A DNA stretch of 45,394 nucleotides from Burkholderiaceae bacterium. Its GTDB lineage: Bacteria; Pseudomonadota; Gammaproteobacteria; Burkholderiales; Burkholderiaceae. A program made the translations under genes and the position numbers. The stretch covers positions 1-45,394 of the forward strand of contig JAGWNU010000008.1 of the NCBI GenBank assembly GCA_028871175.1. The letters are read 5' to 3'. The first letter of the stretch is position 1; every line of letters starts with the position of its first letter. Under the pieces are notes generated by a model. The model searched no databases. It worked only from the letters and a program-made list of their open reading frames with translations, and had not been told where the DNA came from. Below are positions 26,140 to 34,666 of the stretch, in pieces.

Positions 26140-26772
26140 ATGATTCGCGTCCTGATTGCGGACGACCACGAAATCGTCCGCGCCGGCCTTCGGCAGTTCC
26201 TGTCCGAAGAGCGGGACATCGAAGTCGCGGGGGAAGCGGCCAGCGGCGAAGAGGTGATGGAGCAACTCCGCACCGGCGCCTTCGACGTGGTCGTACTCGA
26301 CATCTCCATGCCTGACCGCAACGGCATCGATACGCTCAAGCTGGCTCGCCAGCGCCATCCCGATCTGCCGGTGCTGATCCTGTCGACGTTCCCGGAGGAC
26401 CAGTACGCCATCAACCTCATCCGTGCCGGCGCCTCGGGCTACCTGACCAAGGAAAGCGCGCCGGACGAGCTGGTGAAAGCAATCCGCACCGTGTCGCAAG
26501 GCCGCCGCTATGTCAGCCCCACCGTTGCCGAGTTGCTGATCGGCGGCCTGGAGAAGCCGACCGACCAGCCCCTGCACCAGACGCTGTCGAAACGTGAATT
26601 CCAGATCTTCTGCAAGCTTGCCCGGGGGCAATCGGTGTCGATCATCGCCGAAGAGCTGTTTTTGAGCGTCAAGACGGTCAGTACGTACCGCACCCGCATT
26701 CTCGAAAAGATGGGCATGAAGTCGAATGCCGATCTCACGTATTACGCCATCAAGAACGGCCTGGTGGAATGA
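26140..26772 (+). CDS. NarL/LuxR-type response regulator
   Basis: A 210-residue response regulator. The receiver domain is at residues 1-120, with acidic pocket D8-D9, phospho-acceptor D54 in VVVLDISMP and a switch lysine in LTKES. A C-terminal LuxR-type helix-turn-helix follows (LSKREFQIFCKLARGQSVSIIAEELFLSVKTVSTYRTRI in pieces). ATG 26140 has AAGGAG 6 bases upstream. It likely pairs with the histidine kinase at 27609-29066, which is of the HisKA_3 class that partners NarL-type regulators. It may control the nearby lipoprotein, DUF1328, DUF883 and ferritin-like genes, though this is inferred from proximity. Confidence 0.92.
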   Translation: MIRVLIADDHEIVRAGLRQFLSEERDIEVAGEAASGEEVMEQLRTGAFDVVVLDISMPDRNGIDTLKLARQRHPDLPVLILSTFPEDQYAINLIRAGASGYLTKESAPDELVKAIRTVSQGRRYVSPTVAELLIGGLEKPTDQPLHQTLSKREFQIFCKLARGQSVSIIAEELFLSVKTVSTYRTRILEKMGMKSNADLTYYAIKNGLVE

Positions 26773-26875
26773 CGCCCCGCCCCGTCAGAAAACGGGCCAT
26801 ACCCGCCGCAAACCCTGTTGGCATGTAGGACAACGCCTGATACCACCTGAGTTTCCCGGTGGCTACCATCAACGC

Positions 26876-27316
26876 ATGCTGGATCAAGCCGTCACCCTCT
26901 CTGCTCGTGGCCTGCGCGTCCTCCTGATCGAGGACTCCCCCGTGCTTCGTGGCATGGTGCTGGAATACCTCAAGGCGTCCGCGTTCGTGGCGACGGTTGA
27001 GTGGGCGGACACGGAAGACCTGGCGCTGCACCTGCTTGCTGACGGTCACTACGACGTCGTGATCGTCGATCTGCAACTGCGGCAGGGCAATGGCTTCAAG
27101 GTCCTGCAAACGCTGCGTGACCAGGCATCACCCAGTGTGCGCATCGTCTACACGAACCACGCACAGGTGCCGACGTACCGGCAGCGCTGTTTTGAAGCCG
27201 GCGCCAACTATTTCTTCGACAAGTCGCTCGAGCTCGACAAGGTGTTCGAGGTGATCGAAGAGCGCGCCGGCGTGGGACGGCCTCGTCAGCAGGCGGCCCA
27301 CCATCCCCATCACTGA
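26876..27316 (+). CDS. Single-domain response regulator (receiver only)
   Basis: A 146-residue protein consisting of one receiver domain (about residues 13-130) and a short His-rich tail. The acidic pair E19-D20, phospho-acceptor D65 in VIVDLQL, the threonine in VYTNH and the lysine in FFDKS are all present, so it should be phosphorylatable. There is no output domain. Such proteins act by protein contact, or as phosphate sinks or relays. It follows the NarL-type regulator by 103 bp on the same strand. No strong ribosome binding site is seen before ATG 26876. Confidence 0.85.
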   Translation: MLDQAVTLSARGLRVLLIEDSPVLRGMVLEYLKASAFVATVEWADTEDLALHLLADGHYDVVIVDLQLRQGNGFKVLQTLRDQASPSVRIVYTNHAQVPTYRQRCFEAGANYFFDKSLELDKVFEVIEERAGVGRPRQQAAHHPHH

Positions 27317-27385
27317 ATCGTCCGCGCGCCTACCGTATCGGTCGGTCGCCGGGTTGCCCGTTTCCTACCCCTCGAGGAGCGTTCG

Positions 27386-27526
27386 ATGAAGACCCTGTCT
27401 GCCGCAATCGCGCTGATGTGCCTGTTCCTGGCGGGTTGCAACACCATGGCCGGCGCCGGCAAAGACCTCCAGAGCGGAGGCCAGAAACTCGAAAACGCCG
27501 CCGACAACACGAAACAGAAGATGTAG
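27386..27526 (+). CDS. Entericidin A/B-like small lipoprotein
   Basis: A 46-residue lipoprotein beginning MKTLSAAIALMCLFLAGC, with the lipidated cysteine at residue 18. The short mature part, GKDLQSGGQKLENAADN, is typical of the entericidin family. E. coli EcnA/EcnB form a small antidote/toxin lipoprotein pair induced in stationary phase; single copies like this are common in proteobacteria and usually of unknown role. GAGGAG lies before ATG 27386, and a strong terminator follows 24 bp after the stop. It is too short to be found by usual length cut-offs, but signal, lipobox, ribosome binding site and terminator all agree. Confidence 0.88.
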   Translation: MKTLSAAIALMCLFLAGCNTMAGAGKDLQSGGQKLENAADNTKQKM

Positions 27527-27550
27527 GACGCACCGGCGACCGCTGCCCGC

Positions 27551-27576
27551 AAAGAGCCCCGTCATGGGGCTTTTTT
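27551..27576 (+). terminator. Rho-independent terminator after the entericidin-like gene
   Basis: A 6-bp stem AGCCCC/GGGGCT with a 5-base loop, followed by six T. Confidence 0.9.
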
Positions 27577-27608
27577 GTTGGGTTGGCCACCGCCGTCAGC
27601 GATTGCCT

Positions 27609-29066
27609 TCAGGCAGTCGCGCCGCCGTGGCCCGGTTCCGGACCCGCCCCGCCGGACGAGGTATGCGGCATGCCCTCGGCATCGTGACTGACGCGGGCGA
27701 AGACGGCATCGGTAGGCGGCAATTCGACAATGATCGTCACGCCCCCGCCGGGCATGGAATCAATGGTCAGCGTACCGCCCAGCGCGATGGCGCGCTGCTC
27801 CATGCCAAGCAGGCCGTGGTGGCCCACCATGCGGCGACGTTCAATGTCGGCCGGAAAACCACGGCCGTTGTCGCGCACGCGCAGGCGCACACCCTCTTCG
27901 CTCGCGTCCAGCGCGACTGATACCGTCGTCGCGTGCGCATACTTGGAAGCGTTGGTCAAAGACTCCTGCACGATGCGATACAGCGCGATGGCCGCATCGT
28001 CGGTCAGCTTTGGCATCTCGTCGGGCAGGCTGACCTCGGTGTGCCAGCCGTTCCGTACGCCCGCGTCTTCAGTCAGCTGCGAGAGCGCTTCCACCAGACC
28101 CAGGTTGAGCAGGATCGTCGGGCGCAGATCCTCGATGAGGCGGCGCTTGATCTGGATCCCCTGATCCACGTGGGCCATCACGCGTGTGATCTTTTCGCTC
28201 ACGCCAGGCTCGTTGGGATGCACGCGTGAGCGCAGCCAGTGCAGATCCATCTTGGTGGCGGTCAGGATGGCGCCCAGCTCGTCGTGCAGTTCGCGCGCCA
28301 GGCGCGTCTTTTCATCTTCGGTCACGCGCTGCAAGTGGGCGGCCAGGTCGGAGAGCTGCCGCGTGCGCTCGCGCACCATGCGGTCGAGCTTCTGGCTCTC
28401 TTCTTCGGCCTTGTCGCGTTCCTGCTCCGTGACCGCGAGGCGCTTGGCGTGCTGCATGCCCAGCACCACCAGCAGGATGATGTTGACCGCCGTGATGAGC
28501 GCGATGCCATAACGCGAGAGCGCCAGATCACGCTCGGCATGCTCGAGGCTGCGCGCCACGGTGGCAATCTCACGCTGGCGCAATCGGTCCAGCCCTTGGC
28601 GCACAGCCTCCATCGAGGCCTTTCCGAAATCGGTGCGCACGAGGTCAAGGGCCACTTCCAGATCGCGCTTGCCGTAGATGAGCGTGAGCTCCATCTCGGT
28701 GAGCTTGCGGCTCACCTGCAGCGCCGTCTCCGAAAACAGCTTGAGCGCGTCCGGGTCATTCGCGTAGTGGTCGCGGATCTCCGCCATCAGCGCGTGGATG
28801 TGGGGGATGGCCTTGTTATACGGGTCGAGGTATTCGTCCTTGCCCGTGAGCAGGAAGCCGCGCTGCCCCGCCTCTGCGTTGACCAGCTCGGCGAGGAGTT
28901 CGTTGATGGCCGTTTCGGCCTGCTGCGACTGAATCACCTGCCGGTAGCCCTGGCTCAGGCGGACGTTGCCCGTCTCCGAGGCGATCAGCACCCCGAGCGT
29001 GAGCAGAATGCCGCCGGCGAGCAGCAGGGTGGAGCGCAAGGATGACCGCATGGCATGCAGACCCAT
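27609..29066 (-). CDS. Sensor histidine kinase with CHASE3 domain
   Basis: A 485-residue membrane sensor. An N-terminal membrane helix (about residues 11-29) is followed by a periplasmic CHASE3-like four-helix domain (ELLAELVNAEAGQRGFLLTG) and a second membrane helix (about residues 183-203). A HAMP-like coiled coil and a HisKA_3 domain follow, with phospho-acceptor about H261 in RLARELHDELGAI, and then the ATPase domain (RVRDNGRGFP, HHGLLGMEQRA). HisKA_3 kinases phosphorylate NarL-type regulators, and one lies at 26140 on the opposite strand with the receiver protein between them. The start is ATG 29066, with ATG 29051 as an alternative. The signal sensed is unknown. Confidence 0.9.
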   Translation of the reverse strand: MGLHAMRSSLRSTLLLAGGILLTLGVLIASETGNVRLSQGYRQVIQSQQAETAINELLAELVNAEAGQRGFLLTGKDEYLDPYNKAIPHIHALMAEIRDHYANDPDALKLFSETALQVSRKLTEMELTLIYGKRDLEVALDLVRTDFGKASMEAVRQGLDRLRQREIATVARSLEHAERDLALSRYGIALITAVNIILLVVLGMQHAKRLAVTEQERDKAEEESQKLDRMVRERTRQLSDLAAHLQRVTEDEKTRLARELHDELGAILTATKMDLHWLRSRVHPNEPGVSEKITRVMAHVDQGIQIKRRLIEDLRPTILLNLGLVEALSQLTEDAGVRNGWHTEVSLPDEMPKLTDDAAIALYRIVQESLTNASKYAHATTVSVALDASEEGVRLRVRDNGRGFPADIERRRMVGHHGLLGMEQRAIALGGTLTIDSMPGGGVTIIVELPPTDAVFARVSHDAEGMPHTSSGGAGPEPGHGGATA

Positions 29067-29276
29067 GTAGAACGCGTCAAGCCGCCCGACGCGGAGCGCG
29101 TTGCGTGTGTTTTTTGGCAATTGGCATGATACCCCGCGCACGTCCCGGGTGGCACCTCGGGCGCACCCCTGCCGGGCACGCCAAGTGCTTGGGGATACCC
29201 CGACAGGGCGATTGGCGCTGGCGCAATGCCGCGCCGATCCCCTGCACTTCAACCCATCCGATCCGGAGGCAACAAC

Positions 29277-29450
29277 ATGCTGAAATGGGCATTGGTCTTC
29301 GCCATCATTTCCGTGGTGGCCGGCGTGCTTGGCTTTACCGGCATTGCCGCTGGCGCAGCGAGCATCGCCAAGATCCTGTTCTTCATCTTCGTAGTGCTGT
29401 TTGTGCTGTTTCTCGTCCTGGGCGTCACAGTCTTCAAGGCGGTGGATTAG
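29277..29450 (+). CDS. DUF1328 family small membrane protein (YtjA-like)
   Basis: A 57-residue protein that is almost entirely two membrane helices joined by a short turn ([20 protein letters not shown], then [21 protein letters not shown]). This is the DUF1328/YtjA family, small inner-membrane proteins often found among stress-induced genes. CGGAGG lies 8 bases upstream of ATG 29277. It is divergent from the histidine kinase and lies in the same cassette as the DUF883 and ferritin-like genes. Molecular function is unknown. Confidence 0.9.
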   Translation: MLKWALVFAIISVVAGVLGFTGIAAGAASIAKILFFIFVVLFVLFLVLGVTVFKAVD

Positions 29451-29579
29451 CGCCGCGCGCGGGCCCGTGTCTTGCTAATCCATTGGGCAGACAGCCGGCC
29501 ACGCACGAGCGCCGGTTTTGCCGCCGACCAACCGCGCCGCGGTGTGCATTTGCCGCGGCGCCCCGATGAGGAATTCGCC

Positions 29580-30008
29580 ATGTCTCTCTTTGCCAGCCAA
29601 CGCGTCCGCAACCGAGTCGACGACGTCAATCAACACGCGCACCGTGCCCTGAACAGCGCCGCGGATGCGGCTGACCACGCCCGCCATGCCGCGCGCCCCG
29701 CGATGGAAGAGGTCCACAGTCTGCTGCACTCGCTCGAGAGCGCCATCCAGACCCTGACCGACGAAGGCGGCTCCGAAGCCGACCGCGCTCGGCGCGCGCT
29801 GCACGCGCGTGCCGACCGGTTGCGCCGTGCCGCCAATGACCGCGCCCACCAGGCCCGCGAGCGCATGGACTGGGCGCTCGACCGCACCGAGGAGACCATC
29901 ACCGCTGCGCCGTTCAAGTCGGTGGGTGTGGCGGTCGCCATCGGCGCTGCCATCGGGCTGGCGGTCGCGCTCGCGGGCAGCGGCAGCCGACGCGGCGACG
30001 GAGAGTGA
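29580..30008 (+). CDS. DUF883/ElaB-YqjD-like membrane-anchored protein
   Basis: A protein of 142 residues. The long N-terminal part is charged and helical (Ala, Arg, His, Asp-rich, coiled-coil-like), and one C-terminal membrane helix is rich in glycine (SVGVAVAIGAAIGLAVALAG). This is the layout of ElaB/YqjD proteins, C-tail-anchored inner-membrane proteins that bind ribosomes in stationary-phase E. coli (family knowledge). Similarity here is by architecture more than sequence. ATG 29580 has AGGA upstream. The ferritin-like gene follows after 41 bp on the same strand. Confidence 0.78.
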   Translation: MSLFASQRVRNRVDDVNQHAHRALNSAADAADHARHAARPAMEEVHSLLHSLESAIQTLTDEGGSEADRARRALHARADRLRRAANDRAHQARERMDWALDRTEETITAAPFKSVGVAVAIGAAIGLAVALAGSGSRRGDGE

Positions 30009-30049
30009 ATCCGGACAACGCCCCACCTCAATCACGAAGGAGCCCACGC

Positions 30050-30604
30050 ATGAGCCAAACGAACGTTGCCGCCCCGGAAAGCCGGTTCCTCAGCGATATC
30101 AAGACGCTGCGCGAACGCGCCCGCCAGCACATCGAAGCGGGCGCCGTGACCGACGACTACCAGGCCGACCGCGCCACGGTGCTGCGTCTGCTGAATGAAG
30201 CGCTGGCGACCGAGATGATCTGCGTGCTGCGGTACCGGCGTCATCACTTCATGGCGAAGGGCATCAACGCCGATCCGATCGCTGAAGAATTCATGGTGCA
30301 CGCCACCGAAGAGCAGCAGCATGCCGACAAGATCGCCGCACGCATCGTGCAGCTCGGCGGCGAGCCGAACTTCAGCCCGGAGGGTCTGTCGACGCGCAGC
30401 CATTCGGAATATGTGGAAGCCGGTGGCCTGGTCGACATGATCAAGGAGAACCTGATCGCGGAGCGCATCGCCATCGACAGCTACCTGGAGATGATCCGCT
30501 ATATCGGCGAGCGCGATCCCACCACGCGGCGAGTGCTGGAAGACATCCTGGCGGTAGAAGAAGAACACGCAGACGAGCTGTCCGACATGTTGCACGACCA
30601 ATAA
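30050..30604 (+). CDS. Ferritin-like/bacterioferritin-family protein
   Basis: A four-helix ferritin-like protein of 184 residues. Iron ligands are recognisable in NEALATEMICVLRYRRHH, in HATEEQQHADKIAARI and in AVEEEHADELSDML, so the ferroxidase diiron site seems complete. It should oxidise and store iron or protect DNA or proteins from peroxide. No heme-site methionine was confirmed, so bacterioferritin proper is not proven. ATG 30050 has GAAGGAG 8 bases upstream. It is the last gene before a strong terminator and probably shares a transcript with the DUF883 gene. Confidence 0.87.
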   Translation: MSQTNVAAPESRFLSDIKTLRERARQHIEAGAVTDDYQADRATVLRLLNEALATEMICVLRYRRHHFMAKGINADPIAEEFMVHATEEQQHADKIAARIVQLGGEPNFSPEGLSTRSHSEYVEAGGLVDMIKENLIAERIAIDSYLEMIRYIGERDPTTRRVLEDILAVEEEHADELSDMLHDQ

Positions 30605-30677
30605 CGCCCTCGCAGTCTGGCAAGACAGCGGCCCTGGCGCGCCAGCCCCCTCCCCCGCTCCCGGCCCTTGTGGCCGG

Positions 30678-30716
30678 ATGCCCGGACCACCCTCGCGGTG
30701 GCCGGGCATTTTTTTC
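30678..30716 (+). terminator. Rho-independent terminator after the ferritin-like gene
   Basis: A stem of 13 paired bases (ATGCCCGG and CCACC against GGTGG and CCGGGCAT, one bulged A) is followed by seven T. It lies between two convergent genes. Confidence 0.93.
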
Positions 30717-30731
30717 ATCCGCGCCCGGCGC

Positions 30732-31052
30732 TCAAACGCCCCAGAGGACGTTGGCACCCTCTTTCTGCGACTCCTCCAGCATGTGCAGCAGCGGATAGGC
30801 GCGCTGACCGAGGTGCGGCGGCTCCTCTTCGCTGTCGTCGCCCTCCTGGACGGCCAGTTCCGCAATCTGAAGGTGGGCCTGGTGCGTATCGTCCTTGATG
30901 GCGCGCTTGAGGCGCTCGATGGCGTGGGGCATTTCTTCGGGCGTGATGACGCCGCGCTCGCCCAGCGTCTTGCCAATCACGCCCAGCAGCACCATGGCGA
31001 GATCCTTCTGCATGGAGAATTTTTGCGAAGCGTGCGAGGTAAAGGTAATCAT
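30732..31052 (-). CDS. DUF1840 domain-containing protein
   Basis: A small soluble protein of 106 residues beginning MITFTSHASQKFSMQKDLAMVLLGVIGK. It matches the DUF1840 family found mostly in beta-proteobacteria. It is helical, with an acidic loop (EGDDSEEEPP), and has no known catalytic motif. It is divergent from argS across about 175 bp. Function is unknown. Confidence 0.85.
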   Translation of the reverse strand: MITFTSHASQKFSMQKDLAMVLLGVIGKTLGERGVITPEEMPHAIERLKRAIKDDTHQAHLQIAELAVQEGDDSEEEPPHLGQRAYPLLHMLEESQKEGANVLWGV

Positions 31053-31227
31053 GATGTCGGTATTCCCTTGGTTGGGTAGGGGCCGCAGAATGCCACGGCG
31101 GGGGGCTGATACCTCTAGGACAGCGGCTCACCTGATAAAATTTCGTACTTTTCCCTGAACAACGCAACTGGCCGCGCCGGAACTGGATTTGAGTCCGTTT
31201 CAGCACTGCCGGCGTCATGGTTTCTTT

Positions 31228-33030
31228 ATGCTGCCCTCCCACAAACAGACGATCGCCCAATTGTTGTCCGACGCCGTCGGCTCCCTGCTGCCCGAGGGCC
31301 AAGCCCGACCGGAGATCGTCCTGGAGCGCCCCAAGCAGGCCGCGCATGGCGACATCGCCTGCAACGTCGCGCTGCAGCTCGCCAAGCCGCTGGGCACCAA
31401 TCCGCGTGAACTGGCCGGCAAGATCGCCGACGCGATCCGCGCCGATGCGCGCGGCCAGCGACTGGTCTCGGCCGTGGAAATCGCCGGGCCGGGGTTCATC
31501 AACCTCCGCCTGTCGCCGGCTGCGCGCGCCGACGTCATTGCCGCCGTGTTTGCCGAAGCCGACCGATTCGGCGCCGCCAACACGCATGACGGCGCACCGG
31601 TGCTGGTGGAATTCGTCTCGGCCAACCCGACGGGTCCGCTGCACGTCGGCCACGGCCGTCAGGCCGCGCTGGGCGATGCGCTGGCGAGCCTGCTCGACTG
31701 GCAGGGCCACAAGGTCCATCGCGAGTTCTATTACAACGACGCCGGCGTGCAGATCCACAACCTGGCCGTCTCCGTCCAGGCACGCGCACGCGGCTACAAG
31801 CCCGGCGACGCCAACTGGCCCGAAGCAGCCTACAACGGCGACTACATCGCCGACATCGCCGCCGACTACCTCGCCGGCAAGACCGTACGCGCCTCCGATG
31901 GCGAACCCGTGACGGGCGAGCGCGATGTGGAGAACATCGAAGCCATCCGCCGCTTTGCCGTCACGTATCTGCGCAACGAGCAGGACATCGACCTGCAAGC
32001 GTTCGGCGTGAAGTTCGACCGTTACTACCTGGAATCGTCGCTCTACACCGAGGGCAAGGTGCAGCAGACGGTGGACGCACTCGTCGCTGCCGGCAAGACG
32101 TACGAGCAGGAGGGCGCGCTGTGGCTGCGCACGACCGACGACGGCGACGACAAGGACCGCGTCATGCGCAAGTCCGACGGCGCCTACACCTACTTCGTGC
32201 CCGACGTTGCGTACCACACGACCAAGTGGGGCCGCGGCTTCACGCAGGTCATCAACGTCCAGGGCAGCGACCACCACGGCACCATCGCCCGCGTGCGCGC
32301 CGGCCTGCAGGGCCTGAACATCGGCATCCCGAAGGGCTATCCGGACTACGTCCTGCACAAGATGGTCACGGTGATGAAGGACGGCGCCGAGGTCAAGATT
32401 TCCAAGCGCGCCGGCTCGTACGTGACCGTGCGCGACCTGATCGAATGGTCCAACGGTGACGCCGAGAGCGAAGCCGGCGTCGACACCATCCGCGCCTGCG
32501 TGGACGCCGGTGAGCCGAACTGGCCCGCGCGCTTCACGCGTGGCCGCGACGCCGTGCGCTTCTTCCTGCTGTCGCGCAAGGCCGATACCGAATTCGTCTT
32601 CGACGTGGACCTCGCGCTCAAGCAGAGCGATGAGAACCCGGTGTACTACGTGCAGTACGCCCACGCGCGCATCTGCTCGGTGTTCGAGCAGTGGGCGCAG
32701 CGCGAGGGCGGTGATGCCGCGTCGCTGAGCCGCGCCGACCTCGCAGCGGTCACTGGACCGGATGCCAGCCCGCAGGCCATCGCCCTGGTGCAGCGTCTGG
32801 CCGCCTTCCCCGACATGCTGGCCGACGCCGCACGCGAGCTGGCGCCGCATGCCGTGGCCTTCTATCTGCGTGATCTCGCAGGGGACTTCCACGCGTTTTA
32901 CAACGCCGACCGCGTGCTCGTCGACGACGACGCCGTCAAGCGCGCCCGCCTCGCGCTGCTGGCTGCAACACGCCAGGTCCTGCGCAACGGGCTGGCCGTC
33001 ATCGGCGTATCGGCACCGCAAAAGATGTAA
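31228..33030 (+). CDS. argS: Arginyl-tRNA synthetase
   Basis: A 600-residue class I tRNA synthetase that charges tRNA-Arg. The N-terminal tRNA-binding domain is at about residues 1-110. The catalytic signature HVGH is at residues 139-142 (HIGH equivalent), and KISKR, from residue 390, stands in for KMSK. The C-terminal DALR anticodon-binding domain ends the chain ([13 protein letters not shown]). ATG 31228 is the first in-frame start that fits the family's N-terminus (HKQTIAQLL). A -10-like TAAAAT at 31136-31141 may be the promoter. The SPOR gene follows 45 bp downstream but has its own -10 box. Confidence 0.95.
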   Translation: MLPSHKQTIAQLLSDAVGSLLPEGQARPEIVLERPKQAAHGDIACNVALQLAKPLGTNPRELAGKIADAIRADARGQRLVSAVEIAGPGFINLRLSPAARADVIAAVFAEADRFGAANTHDGAPVLVEFVSANPTGPLHVGHGRQAALGDALASLLDWQGHKVHREFYYNDAGVQIHNLAVSVQARARGYKPGDANWPEAAYNGDYIADIAADYLAGKTVRASDGEPVTGERDVENIEAIRRFAVTYLRNEQDIDLQAFGVKFDRYYLESSLYTEGKVQQTVDALVAAGKTYEQEGALWLRTTDDGDDKDRVMRKSDGAYTYFVPDVAYHTTKWGRGFTQVINVQGSDHHGTIARVRAGLQGLNIGIPKGYPDYVLHKMVTVMKDGAEVKISKRAGSYVTVRDLIEWSNGDAESEAGVDTIRACVDAGEPNWPARFTRGRDAVRFFLLSRKADTEFVFDVDLALKQSDENPVYYVQYAHARICSVFEQWAQREGGDAASLSRADLAAVTGPDASPQAIALVQRLAAFPDMLADAARELAPHAVAFYLRDLAGDFHAFYNADRVLVDDDAVKRARLALLAATRQVLRNGLAVIGVSAPQKM

Positions 33031-33046
33031 AGCCACGCGGCGCTCT

Positions 33047-33052
33047 TATAAT
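33047..33052 (+). promoter_or_regulatory. -10 box TATAAT before the SPOR gene
   Basis: A perfect TATAAT lies 23 bases before the SPOR gene start, in the short gap after argS. No matching -35 was found. It implies a very short leader containing the ribosome binding site AAGGAT. Confidence 0.45.
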
Positions 33053-33075
33053 CGGGCGCTTCTAGAAGGATCGAC

Positions 33076-33777
33076 ATGGCACGCAATACGCAATCTTTCC
33101 GCGCCCGCTCGCAGTGGGGCGGCACGTTTCTGGGTCTGGTGCTCGGCCTGATCGTCGGTTTGGCGATCGCCGTGGTGGTGGCGGTGTACATCACCAAGGC
33201 GCCAGTGCCGTTTGTGTCGCGCAACGGCGCCCAGCCCAAGCCGAGCGAGGCAGGCAACGTGGTCAACCCGCTGCCGGCGCCCGCGCCGAACGCGCCCCAG
33301 GCCAGCGCCCCGCAGACGGATCCGAATGCGCCGCTGTGGAGTCACGTGCCGCCCAAACCGGTCGATCAGCCGGATGCCAACAACCCGCCGCCGGGCATCA
33401 CGATCCGTCCGGCGCAACCCGGTTCGGCTCCCCAGCCGGCCAGCACGCCGGCGGCTAAGCCCGGCAAGCCTGCCACGACGCCTGCCGAGAAGCCCGTGGC
33501 CGACCCGATCGCCGAAATCGCGCGCCAGGATGCCGCAAAGACGGGCTATTTCCTGCAAGTTGGCGCTTACAAATCGGCCGAGGACGCTGATCGGCAGAAG
33601 GGCAATCTGGCCATGCAGGGTTTTGAAGCCAAGGTGACCCAGCGCGAAGTGAACGGCGCCACCATGTACCGCGTGCGTCTCGGGCCGTACAACACGCTGG
33701 ACGAGATGACCGCCGTGCGCAGCCGCCTGCAGGCGTCGGGCGTGGAATCGTCCGTCATCCGCTTCGCCCGCCAGTGA
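33076..33777 (+). CDS. SPOR domain-containing protein, FtsN-like
   Basis: A protein of 233 residues with a short cytoplasmic N-terminus and one membrane helix (about residues 18-39, GTFLGLVLGLIVGLAIAVVV). A Pro/Ala-rich periplasmic linker of about 110 residues follows, and then a C-terminal SPOR domain (about residues 153-230, YFLQVGAYKSAEDADRQKG and YRVRLGPYNTLDEM). This is the layout of FtsN-type division proteins that bind septal peptidoglycan, and in beta-proteobacteria this gene regularly sits between argS and dsbA. ATG 33076 has AAGGAT upstream. True FtsN activity is not proven. Confidence 0.87.
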   Translation: MARNTQSFRARSQWGGTFLGLVLGLIVGLAIAVVVAVYITKAPVPFVSRNGAQPKPSEAGNVVNPLPAPAPNAPQASAPQTDPNAPLWSHVPPKPVDQPDANNPPPGITIRPAQPGSAPQPASTPAAKPGKPATTPAEKPVADPIAEIARQDAAKTGYFLQVGAYKSAEDADRQKGNLAMQGFEAKVTQREVNGATMYRVRLGPYNTLDEMTAVRSRLQASGVESSVIRFARQ

Positions 33778-33778
33778 T

Positions 33779-33790
33779 GTGAAATTTCAC
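33779..33790. repeat. Perfect 12-bp palindrome GTGAAATTTCAC
   Basis: This palindrome begins one base after the SPOR gene stop and about 90 bp before the dsbA-like start. A second inverted repeat (ACCGGCGCC/GGCGCCGGT, 33789-33824) overlaps it. Without a T-run, neither is a clear terminator. Confidence 0.5.
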
Positions 33791-33878
33791 CGGCGCCGCC
33801 AGAACCCGACGGGCTGGCGCCGGTCAGAAGCCTGAGGATCGGGTTGCCGATCGCCCTACGCTCCACTTCCATCCCACC

Positions 33879-34559
33879 ATGAAAAAACTTGCCGCTCTCC
33901 TGATTGCACTCGCCACCGGCGCCGGCCTGATGATGACTGCACCGGCCCAGGCCCAACCCGTGGCCGGCACGGATTACAAAGTGCTCCAACCAGCACAACC
34001 CGTTCCCGCAGGCAAGATCGAAGTCACCGAGTTCTTCGGGTACTGGTGCCCGCACTGCAACCACTTCGAGAGCACCTGGGAAGCCTGGAGCGCCAAGCAA
34101 GGCAAGGACGTCGCCATCAAGCACGTGCCCGTCGCCTTCAACAATGACGCCCGCCTGGTCCCGTACTCGCGCATTTATTACTCGCTCGAAGCCATGGGCA
34201 AGCTCAACGCCAAGAGCAGCAAGGGCATGTCGATGCATGCCCGCATCTTCGACGCCATCCACGGCGCAGACCACCTGAACGTGGGCCGCGACAAGGACCA
34301 GCAGGAACGGATCATCGGTGATTTCATCGCCAAGGAAGGCATCGACCGCAAAGCATTCATGGACGTGTACAACTCGTTCGGCGTGAACTCCAACGTGATG
34401 CGCGCCAGCCAGCTGACCGAGCAGTACCGCATCGAAGGCGTGCCGACCGTCGTGGTCCAGGGTAAATACGTGGTCTCGCCCGACGAGGCCGGCGGTTACG
34501 TGAACACCATGAAGACGCTCGACTACCTCGTCCAGCAGATCCGCGCCGGCAAGATGTAA
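33879..34559 (+). CDS. dsbA: Thiol:disulfide interchange protein DsbA/DsbL family
   Basis: A 226-residue periplasmic disulfide oxidase. The signal peptide ends near PAQAQP (about residue 26). A thioredoxin fold follows, with the active site C57-P-H-C60 in FFGYWCPHCNHFE, a helical insertion, and the cis-proline in EGVPTVVVQGKY. It introduces disulfides into exported proteins and is re-oxidised by DsbB, which is not in the window. A strong terminator follows 46 bp after the stop. The CPHC centre is as in E. coli DsbA. Confidence 0.92.
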   Translation: MKKLAALLIALATGAGLMMTAPAQAQPVAGTDYKVLQPAQPVPAGKIEVTEFFGYWCPHCNHFESTWEAWSAKQGKDVAIKHVPVAFNNDARLVPYSRIYYSLEAMGKLNAKSSKGMSMHARIFDAIHGADHLNVGRDKDQQERIIGDFIAKEGIDRKAFMDVYNSFGVNSNVMRASQLTEQYRIEGVPTVVVQGKYVVSPDEAGGYVNTMKTLDYLVQQIRAGKM

Positions 34560-34604
34560 GGGCACTGGCCGCGCAGGCGCTCAGCCGTGCGCCATCGCCC
34601 AGGC

Positions 34605-34630
34605 AACGCCCGCCTTCGTGCGGGCGTTTT
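34605..34630 (+). terminator. Rho-independent terminator after the dsbA-like gene
   Basis: A perfect 8-bp stem ACGCCCGC/GCGGGCGT with a short loop, followed by four T. Confidence 0.82.
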
Positions 34631-34666
34631 CATGTGTTGTTCCCCACCACGCCAAGCGACACCCCC

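Noticed and set aside
29130-29170. TGGCAC motif suggesting a sigma-54 promoter before the DUF1328 gene
   Set aside because: The downstream half reads GCGC where TTGC is expected, so the match is not good enough.
30715-33036. A 773-codon open frame on the minus strand opposite argS
   Set aside because: It is antisense to a textbook argS with intact motifs, has a His/Val/Gly-rich composition typical of shadow frames in GC-rich DNA, and matches no known family.
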